Below are positions 1 through 5,219 of a stretch of 10,197 nt of DNA, one piece after another. The DNA is from Desulfobacterales bacterium (GTDB lineage: Bacteria > Desulfobacterota > Desulfobacteria > Desulfobacterales > Desulfobacteraceae), in contig JAKSBM010000943.1 of assembly GCA_022361135.1 (NCBI GenBank), forward strand, positions 1 through 10,197, written 5' to 3'. A program made the position numbers and the translations under genes. The first letter of the stretch is position 1; the number at the start of each line of letters is the position of its first letter. The notes beneath the pieces are model-generated. The model did no database searches. It was not told where the DNA came from and was given only the letters and a program-made list of their open reading frames with translations.

Positions 1-905
1 ATGGTGGTGGTCCCGGAGGTCACCTCCACCTGGTGGGCCTCCTGGACCCCACCGGTGTACCCCGGGGCGGGCAGGGCCGAGACCTGAATCAGCCCCCGGG
101 AATCCAGGGTAAGATTCCCATCGGTTTCAATTCCGTAGGCATAGGCATCCCCGGTGATATTCGGGGTTGTCTCGATTCCCCCGGTGGCCGTCACCGTGAT
201 ATCTTTGGTATTGATCAAATTCCCCTGGGTATAAATCCCCTTGGCACGGGCATCACTGAACCCACTGAAATTGGAAGAGCCACCCCTGGCGGAAATGGTC
301 AAGGTGCCGGAGTTATTTAAACTGGTCCCGGTGAACTCAATGCCCGTGGCCCGGGCATCGGCCAGGCTTAAACCGCCCCGGGCAGACACCTCCAAATCTC
401 CGGTGTTCACCAAACTGCTGCCCTCCGCCCGTATCCCGTGAATCCAAGTAAACATCGTTCCGGTGGGACGATAAATATCCATGGAAATCCGTCCGGAATT
501 CTCAAGGCTTCCCTGGGTATGGATGGCATAGGTCCGAAAAAGGCCGGTGGCATCGTGGTAACTGACATCCACATTCCCATGGTTCACCATCTTCACACCG
601 GCATTATTATTACTGATAATGTGAATGTCCACACTCTGGACGGTATGTAAATTTAATAGATTGATATTTCCCGTATTGGTGAAGGTGACCTCCGGGGAAT
701 AGGTATTTGAATCATTGATGCGGAGGCTGTAGTAATGACTGCTCAACCAGGCAGTGCTGGAGATATCACCGGTATTCTGGGGGGTGAGGGACACATCGGT
801 GACCAGGGTCGGAGACGCAAATCCCCCGCTTCCCGTGGCCAGGCAAATGGCCCCGGCCAGAAGGAATAGGATTCCCCTGAAAAATGACACCCCCCATTGC
901 TTCAT
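1..905 (-). CDS. Autotransporter-type surface protein E, N-terminal part (3' end outside window)
   Basis: An open frame runs from ATG at 905 to the window edge without a stop (301 complete codons plus 2 nt). I recognise it as a paralogue of the three complete autotransporters to the right. Residues 1-30 look like a Sec signal peptide: basic start MKQ, hydrophobic core, cleavage probably after GGFA. The following motif is degenerate: QN is kept (TPQNTGD) but PGK.Y is lost. Seven repeat units follow, centred at about N77, N108, N136, N167, N198, N232 and S269, for example LENSGRIS, LVNTGDLEVSARGG and LDSRGLIQVSAL. The frame ends inside the conserved pre-barrel module (PAPGYTGG, QVEVTSG). The barrel expected from the paralogues would lie left of the window. 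The purine-rich AGGGG before the ATG is about 12 nt away, so the ribosome site is weak. It lies about 960 bp beyond the LytTR gene and probably has its own promoter. Passenger function is unknown. Confidence 0.88.
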   Translation of the reverse strand, partial: MKQWGVSFFRGILFLLAGAICLATGSGGFASPTLVTDVSLTPQNTGDISSTAWLSSHYYSLRINDSNTYSPEVTFTNTGNINLLNLHTVQSVDIHIISNNNAGVKMVNHGNVDVSYHDATGLFRTYAIHTQGSLENSGRISMDIYRPTGTMFTWIHGIRAEGSSLVNTGDLEVSARGGLSLADARATGIEFTGTSLNNSGTLTISARGGSSNFSGFSDARAKGIYTQGNLINTKDITVTATGGIETTPNITGDAYAYGIETDGNLTLDSRGLIQVSALPAPGYTGGVQEAHQVEVTSGTTT

Positions 906-1038
906 TTAAATGATCTGCCCCTAGGCGGAGGCTTCCCCCAAGACGGTTATGATTTCGCATACGGTTTTCAACAAAGGAAAAAACAGGAAAGACGACACAT
1001 TGAAAAGACGGTGAATTGTGGAATAAATTTAATATTTT

Positions 1039-1068
1039 ATCATATCCCATCTCCCCGGTGAGAATCAA
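1039..1068 (-). promoter_or_regulatory. Possible sigma70-type promoter for autotransporter gene E
   Basis: On the minus strand, TTGATT (1068-1063) is followed after 18 nt by TATGAT (1044-1039), in an AT-rich stretch upstream of the ATG at 905. A start near 1032 would give a leader of about 125 nt. The -10 matches consensus at 5 of 6 positions and the -35 at 4 of 6. This is inference from motif and position only. Confidence 0.35.
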
Positions 1069-1152
1069 GGCGGGCCACCTGGGAGATGGAAAACGGGGCA
1101 TACGTTTTTCCAATGGCACAGACTCTTGCAATACGGGATAGCGACCATTATT

Positions 1153-1182
1153 TTGACAATAATTCTATTTTTTGATTGTAAT
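1153..1182 (+). promoter_or_regulatory. Plus-strand sigma70-like promoter, divergent from gene E
   Basis: A perfect TTGACA (1153-1158) is followed after 18 nt by TGTAAT (1177-1182, 5 of 6 to consensus) in a strongly AT-rich spacer. It points away from gene E into DNA without a recognisable plus-strand gene. A start near 1190 would give a transcript that could run to the stem-loop at 1619-1682. This is motif evidence only. Confidence 0.4.
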
Positions 1183-1196
1183 TGAGAATTTTGTAT

Positions 1197-1213
1197 GGTT
1201 TAACTGGGTTTAA
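1197..1213. repeat. Two GGTTTAA direct repeats one helical turn apart
   Basis: The heptamer GGTTTAA occurs exactly at 1197-1203 and again at 1207-1213, a period of 10 bp. This places both copies on the same face of the helix just downstream of the plus-strand promoter-like element. It could be an operator half-site pair. It does not match the classical 9-bp LytTR site, and a chance origin is quite possible. Confidence 0.3.
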
Positions 1214-1618
1214 TAATGATAATATTGGAGATTCAGGAGAGCACCATTTTCAATGGTATGCTGGTGGTACTCACTCTGATCTGCACAACCTGAAGCTGGA
1301 TATGCCCTGGACACGGTTCCGGGAATTGCTGTCATCCCCAAGGGGAATGACCTTAACCAGAACGGGTTGAAACCATAGAGCATGGACCGTGAAATACGCC
1401 ACGGTCTTGGGGGTACCGTTCCGGCCCCGGCCTCCATTATAAGCATTACGGACATTAAGGGGAGATCCGTGGCCCAAGGGGCCGGGGCATCCCTGACCTG
1501 TTCACCCATTTTCCCAGGTAGACCTCTTCCTGCCGTTGGCATCTCATTCTGGAAATGCCCAATGGGCTTATCAAAGCAGCGAAAGAATGGCACCCGGTGA
1601 TATGGAATTGAAAAGCGA

Positions 1619-1682
1619 TCCCCTTACCTGGGGCGAGGGAGGATATCCATGGTGGATGTCTGCCCGGGTAAGGGGAATTTTT
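1619..1682 (+). terminator. Stem-loop with T-run; possible terminator
   Basis: Positions 1619-1632 can pair with 1663-1676 (TCCCCTTACC with GGTAAGGGGA, then one T-G wobble and three more G-C pairs), enclosing a loop of about 30 nt. On the plus strand the stem is followed by AATTTTT (1676-1682), as in an intrinsic terminator. Read the other way the stem is followed by a weaker run (CTTTTC), so it might also end transcripts leaving the LytTR gene about 190 nt downstream of its stop. The large loop lowers confidence. Confidence 0.42.
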
Positions 1683-1690
1683 CCGCCCCA

Positions 1691-1764
1691 CCCAATGGTC
1701 TAACAATTGGACATTTCATCAAAACATCCAAAAGACGTATATTTTCATCCAATTGTCCCAATGG
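1691..1764. repeat. Nested direct and inverted repeats in an AT-rich block
   Basis: CCCAATGG occurs at 1691-1698 and 1757-1764. Inside these, ACAATTGGA (1703-1711) is the exact reverse complement of TCCAATTGT (1748-1756). The result is a 9-bp inverted repeat bounded by an 8-bp direct repeat, with AT-rich DNA between that also carries CATCAAAA and CATCCAAAA. The block lies about 100 bp beyond the LytTR stop. It could fold as an RNA hairpin or be a protein-binding region. No transposase or target duplication was recognised. Confidence 0.4.
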
Positions 1765-1866
1765 AAAAACCTTGAATTTCCCATGGCAATCGGGTCCAGG
1801 CGAATGAACCCCATGGGAATCCGCTCCATGGCGGTTTAAGGCCCCGCCCTTGCACCAATGCCGTCT

Positions 1867-2805
1867 TCAATCGGCCTGGGAGGAGGGATCCAAAACCACC
1901 CGCCCCAGGCTTTGGCCCATGGCCTCTTCGTAGGTCGCTTTCAACGGGGTCAGGTTTCGCCGACTCACGGGAATGACAGCCCCACTTCCCTTGATGAGAA
2001 GCCGATTGCCCTCGGCCTCTGAAAAGCCGGCCACATGGCTCAAATTCACCACATGGGAGCGATGGGTGCGAAAAAAACGGGGATCATCCAGGGTATCCAG
2101 AATCCGAGCCAGGGAAAGCTTTACCAGGGTTTGATGTCCAGCGGCATCATCCCGGCAATGGATGGTGGCATAATGTTCCTGGATGGAGATATGGGATATG
2201 GTAGACGGAAGGAAGTAATACTCGGCCTTACCCGACCGGAAGCATACGGGGCTTTCCTTCTCCTCCCCAAGGGGCGGAGTAAACTGTTTCAGACAAAACA
2301 GGGCCAGGATGCCATCCAGGAAGAGGACCGGCACCATCTTCAAAAAAAAGGGAAATGAAAATGCAATAAAACCGTTGCTCGGATCAAAATAGTATTGAAA
2401 CAACCCGGTCTCCAGATGAAAAAATATGAGCTGGAAGCCCCCCAGAATGCAGAATCCCACCAGGTAAATCAGAATGCCCAATCCCCAGAAACCAGCCAGG
2501 CTGAAGTCCGGCCCCCTGCCCCGGCGCCCCAGGAACAAAATCCGCACCTCGCTGAGGGCCAAAAGGGGGAGACCAAAGGCAATGCCATACCCCACGCCCA
2601 CAATGAGATGGCCCGCCAGGGCAATGGGGTGGAAAAAGGAAATCATGAAGGCCACAAAGGCAATGGCTGCGGAAATCACACCATAGATTTTAAATCGGAG
2701 GGACGGGGGAAAATCAAAGGCCAGGGAGGACCGGAAAAGGTGCTGTAACCGGGTGGAAAGCCCTGAACCTTCCTGCCCTGCTTTATCGTTGACCTGCTCC
2801 GCCAT
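1867..2805 (-). CDS. Membrane-tethered LytTR-family DNA-binding regulator
   Basis: This 312-residue protein has four hydrophobic segments (about residues 40-58, 62-85, 106-129 and 146-171) followed by a cytoplasmic C-terminal LytTR domain at about 192-295. Family hallmarks are visible: SISIQEHYATIH-like first strand region, FFRTHRSHVVNLSHV, then IPVSRRNL. LytTR domains bind direct-repeat DNA sites. Usually they follow a receiver domain; here there is none, so a membrane sensor with direct DNA output is the simplest model, with signal and targets unknown. I chose ATG 2805 because GGAGGGGG (2811-2818) sits 5 nt before it; the in-frame ATG at 2826 has no ribosome site. The gene follows autotransporter A by 59 nt in the same direction, so it may be the last gene of that operon, and may also have its own promoter at 2840-2868. 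No histidine kinase is nearby. Confidence 0.9.
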   Translation of the reverse strand: MAEQVNDKAGQEGSGLSTRLQHLFRSSLAFDFPPSLRFKIYGVISAAIAFVAFMISFFHPIALAGHLIVGVGYGIAFGLPLLALSEVRILFLGRRGRGPDFSLAGFWGLGILIYLVGFCILGGFQLIFFHLETGLFQYYFDPSNGFIAFSFPFFLKMVPVLFLDGILALFCLKQFTPPLGEEKESPVCFRSGKAEYYFLPSTISHISIQEHYATIHCRDDAAGHQTLVKLSLARILDTLDDPRFFRTHRSHVVNLSHVAGFSEAEGNRLLIKGSGAVIPVSRRNLTPLKATYEEAMGQSLGRVVLDPSSQAD

Positions 2806-2810
2806 GGTTT

Positions 2811-2818
2811 CCCCCTCC
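2811..2818 (-). promoter_or_regulatory. Strong ribosome binding site that fixes the LytTR start
   Basis: GGAGGGGG on the minus strand ends 5 nt before the ATG at 2805. It lies inside the 7-codon extension that a start at 2826 would add, and so argues for the shorter protein. Confidence 0.7.
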
Positions 2819-2839
2819 AGTCCCATTGATCACCGTTCA

Positions 2840-2868
2840 CTTTTATTGAATCCCGTAATCGGGGTCAA
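2840..2868 (-). promoter_or_regulatory. Possible internal promoter for the LytTR gene, overlapping the stop of A
   Basis: TTGACC (2868-2863; 5 of 6 to the -35 consensus) overlaps the TGA of autotransporter A. After exactly 17 nt comes TAAAAG (2845-2840; 4 of 6 to the -10). A start near 2833 would leave a leader of about 27 nt carrying only the ribosome site for the ATG at 2805. It would let the regulator be made independently of the autotransporter operon. The spacer also contains a small CCCG-ATTA-CGGG hairpin. Confidence 0.4.
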
Positions 2869-5141
2869 GGAAAATCAAAATCCATTCCCAGGCGAAGCCA
2901 GACCAGATGACTTTTTTGATGGTCGGCATATTCCCCGCTGTAGCCCAGGTTGAATCCAATTTCGCCCCGGGTGAATTCCAGGCCGGCCTGGGCGGTGAGG
3001 GTGGTTTTATCCGGACGGTATCGCACCTCGCTCACCAGATTCGCCCGGGTCATGGTATTGGACAATTCCCCATGGGATAGGGTGTGGGTGAGCCCCATTC
3101 CCAGGTGCCCCACCATCTGCCATCCCCCATCCAGTTTCCAATGGCCGAACCAGGTCAAACCGGCACGGGCGTAAACTTCGGTTTCCTCCATGGTTCCATA
3201 GGTGACGTCGGGGCCGGATTGGTTGTCCGTGGTGAAAGCCCGGCGCCGGTTCCACACCGTGGACAGCCCCAGTTCAGGAAATAGATATTGGTCCCCCACC
3301 GGATGGAGATAGCCCAGGCCCGAATCCAGCCGAAGGGCCAAAGAATCGTGGGAGGCGGTTTCCCGGTTATCGGCGGCCAGGTCACGGTAATCGGTGCGGG
3401 CATGGAAGACCGAGGCCAGACCGGAAAAAAACCAATCCTCATTATGGCGATATACCCCATGGAGACCTCCGGAATAGGAAATAATATCCTCGGATCGGAG
3501 ATCCAACCCCTCACCGCTGTATTGGACATCCAACCGGGACACCCCGGCATGGATTCCCAAATGGAAATCCGGTGACAGGGACCGGGTCATCCCCCCCAGA
3601 AACCCCTGGCTGCGGGCATCATATCCGGAAGCCCCCTCGGTTTCCGACTTCAGGGCCATGGGAATGGCAAAGACAGTGGTTCCCTCCTTCCCCCGGGACA
3701 GGGGCATCTGTCCCCGATCCGGGCCCAGGGAATTCATCAACGCCTCCACGCCTTGGTGGGATGTGAAACTGAGTTGGGGCTGGGTCAGGGTGTCGGAGAG
3801 TGCCGATGCCATCATGCGGCCGGCCACCATCTGGTGCCCCTGGCCGTTGAGTTCGGTCTGGGCCTGGGTGGAAAGCAGGGGCACCGATGTTTTGGGTGCA
3901 TATACAAACTTGAGTTTCTGCAGGGCCTGTCCTCCCCCGTTGACGAGGCTGACATCATAATCCAGGGGGCCCCCGGAAACCGATGAAAACTGGTCGGCCG
4001 TTGCTGCCCCATCCACCAGCATGGGAATATCATACGCCCCCTGCCCGGTGAAATTGGAATCCACGTGGAGAAAGAGTACGGTATTCGTAAAGGCCACGGA
4101 GCCCAGGCCGTTGACCTTTATCACATCATCGTAATCAGAGACCAGGGTTGCGGGGTCGTCCACGGCCATGGCATATCCGGTGATGGAGACCAGGCCGTTC
4201 TGGGCCAGGACCTGGTAGGCTTCATGGGTACCGCCGGTCAACCCCGGGGAAGGCAGGGCATCCACCTCAATGACCCCTTCGGAATGGAAGGTATGATTCC
4301 CCCGGATCCAGACACCATAGGCAATGGCATCCTCGCTGACATAGGGATCCACGGCGGAATTCCTCACCTTGCCCGCCAGGGTGGTGACCTTTATTTTCCC
4401 GGTATTATGGAAATCCGCCTCCGTGTATATTCCCGTGGCCTGGGTCACGGTAACCGTAGAACTACCTGTTATATCCCAACCCGTACATAAAACGGTGATG
4501 TTTCCGCTGTTGCGAACCCCTTGGCTGCCCGTGAAGCGAATCCCATCAACCTGGGTCCATCCCACAGTTCCGGAGGAGAACTTACCGGACTGGGCATTGA
4601 TTTGGATATCCCCGGAATTCACCAGGGAGGCTCCACCACTTCGAAGGCCGTGAACATAAAGGGCACGAAGCAATCCGGCTCCGACCACGGTACCCGAGTC
4701 AACTGAAATGGAGATTCTCCCTTGATTCTCAATGGCTCCGGTTGTCTGGATTCCCAAGAAGGAGACGTTCCGGCCGATGCCGGAATAAAGAAAATCAATA
4801 TCACCCCGGTTCAAAATCCCCACATCTCCATTGTCATTGCCAATACCGGACAGGACATTGGCGGTACTGAGATTCAGGGCCCCCAGGGAAATGTTGCCCC
4901 CATTGGTGAACGTCAAATCCGGACTATAGGCTGTGGCATCGGTGAGATTAATTCCACTGTAATAATCGTTCCCATATGCATTTTTCCAGAACAGATAACC
5001 GGTAACGGCATCGCTGTTGAAATCCTGGACGCTGATGTCATTATAGGCTTTTCCCGGACCGGCCCGGACCGGGAAAAGGCCCAGGAGCAGCAAAAAACCC
5101 AGGACCAAACCTGCCATGTATTTGGGTGAAAACAATTTCAT
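2865..5141 (-). CDS. Autotransporter A: secreted repeat passenger plus C-terminal beta-barrel
   Basis: The 758-residue product fits a type Va autotransporter: Sec export, insertion of the C-terminal barrel in the outer membrane, passenger outside. The signal peptide is about 1-27 (cleavage after VRA), followed by GPGKAYNDI and QDFNSDAVTGYLFW. Seven repeat units have N/S-G cores near N80, N111, N139, N175, N211, N246 and S287. Residues 294-440 form the conserved pre-barrel module (PGLTGG, TGYAM, FTGQ, DQFSS, LVNGGGQALQK). The barrel is about 487-758, with alternating strands such as GFLGGMTRSL, FPELGLSTVWNRR and GPDVTYGTMEE. The C-terminus reads WLRLGMDF plus three extra residues DFP, unlike its paralogues. 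Only one cysteine (219) occurs in the passenger. No protease or enzyme signature was seen; adhesion or aggregation is only a guess. Its ribosome site is weak (GGAT) and preceded by a hairpin; it is the last autotransporter before the regulator. Confidence 0.92.
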   Translation of the reverse strand: MKLFSPKYMAGLVLGFLLLLGLFPVRAGPGKAYNDISVQDFNSDAVTGYLFWKNAYGNDYYSGINLTDATAYSPDLTFTNGGNISLGALNLSTANVLSGIGNDNGDVGILNRGDIDFLYSGIGRNVSFLGIQTTGAIENQGRISISVDSGTVVGAGLLRALYVHGLRSGGASLVNSGDIQINAQSGKFSSGTVGWTQVDGIRFTGSQGVRNSGNITVLCTGWDITGSSTVTVTQATGIYTEADFHNTGKIKVTTLAGKVRNSAVDPYVSEDAIAYGVWIRGNHTFHSEGVIEVDALPSPGLTGGTHEAYQVLAQNGLVSITGYAMAVDDPATLVSDYDDVIKVNGLGSVAFTNTVLFLHVDSNFTGQGAYDIPMLVDGAATADQFSSVSGGPLDYDVSLVNGGGQALQKLKFVYAPKTSVPLLSTQAQTELNGQGHQMVAGRMMASALSDTLTQPQLSFTSHQGVEALMNSLGPDRGQMPLSRGKEGTTVFAIPMALKSETEGASGYDARSQGFLGGMTRSLSPDFHLGIHAGVSRLDVQYSGEGLDLRSEDIISYSGGLHGVYRHNEDWFFSGLASVFHARTDYRDLAADNRETASHDSLALRLDSGLGYLHPVGDQYLFPELGLSTVWNRRRAFTTDNQSGPDVTYGTMEETEVYARAGLTWFGHWKLDGGWQMVGHLGMGLTHTLSHGELSNTMTRANLVSEVRYRPDKTTLTAQAGLEFTRGEIGFNLGYSGEYADHQKSHLVWLRLGMDFDFP

Positions 5142-5143
5142 AT

Positions 5144-5167
5144 ATCCATTGATTTATCCAATGATTC
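5144..5167. repeat. Tandem 12-bp imperfect direct repeat in the A leader
   Basis: ATCCATTGATTT (5144-5155) is followed directly by ATCCAATGATTC (5156-5167), with two differences. The copies lie between the hairpin and the start codon of gene A, so they would be part of its leader RNA. It may be a binding site or simply reflect a small local duplication. Confidence 0.35.
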
Positions 5168-5191
5168 GCCATATCCCCACCGGCGAATCAT
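5161..5191 (-). promoter_or_regulatory. Perfect 10-bp hairpin in the B-A intergenic leader
   Basis: ATGATTCGCC (5161-5170) pairs perfectly with GGCGAATCAT (5182-5191) around an 11-nt loop. It is not followed by a T-run on either strand, so it does not look like a normal terminator. It ends 19 nt before the ATG of gene A, whose ribosome site is weak, and is the only large structured gap in the D-C-B-A run. It may tune translation of A, protect or delimit the processed mRNA, or be a DNA-level operator. A CCCCCGGGGG palindrome (5202-5211) lies just upstream. Confidence 0.45.
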
Positions 5192-5219
5192 CCATGTTTA
5201 GCCCCCGGGGGGCCATGGT

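Larger units (their letters stand above)
906..1866. other. Gene-free region of about 960 bp between the LytTR gene and gene E
   Basis: No frame on either strand here combines a start, a ribosome site and a protein I recognise. The longest open frames (minus 1593-1210, plus 1382-1600) have no plausible ribosome site and no family resemblance. The stretch is mixed: an AT-rich pocket at about 1130-1240, a GC-rich middle at 1290-1690 whose base usage resembles coding DNA, and a second AT-rich pocket at about 1695-1780. It holds promoter-like elements, a stem-loop and paired repeats, listed separately. It could be a regulatory intergenic region, the locus of a small RNA, or the remains of a decayed gene. 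Confidence 0.6.

Noticed and set aside
766..1131. Minus-strand open frame of 121 codons
   Set aside because: It overlaps the N-terminus of gene E in another frame and runs through its promoter region; no ribosome site and no family resemblance.
1141..1260. Classical LytTR operator (two 9-bp direct repeats about 12 bp apart) upstream of gene E
   Set aside because: I found only one weak half-site-like word in the AT-rich pocket and no partner at the right distance.
1216..1293. Plus-strand small ORF of 25 codons, hydrophobic at its end, behind the plus-strand promoter
   Set aside because: No Shine-Dalgarno before its ATG; open frames this short are expected by chance.
1210..1593. Minus-strand frame of 127 codons in the gap
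   Set aside because: No ribosome site and no known motif; several overlapping frames of similar quality exist there, which is typical of non-coding GC-rich DNA.
1719..1829. Minus-strand small ORF of 36 codons rich in aromatic residues
   Set aside because: No usable ribosome site, runs through the repeat block, no recognisable similarity.
2806..2826. Longer N-terminus for the LytTR protein starting at ATG 2826
   Set aside because: No ribosome site before 2826, whereas GGAGGGGG is correctly placed for ATG 2805 and would be buried in the longer version.
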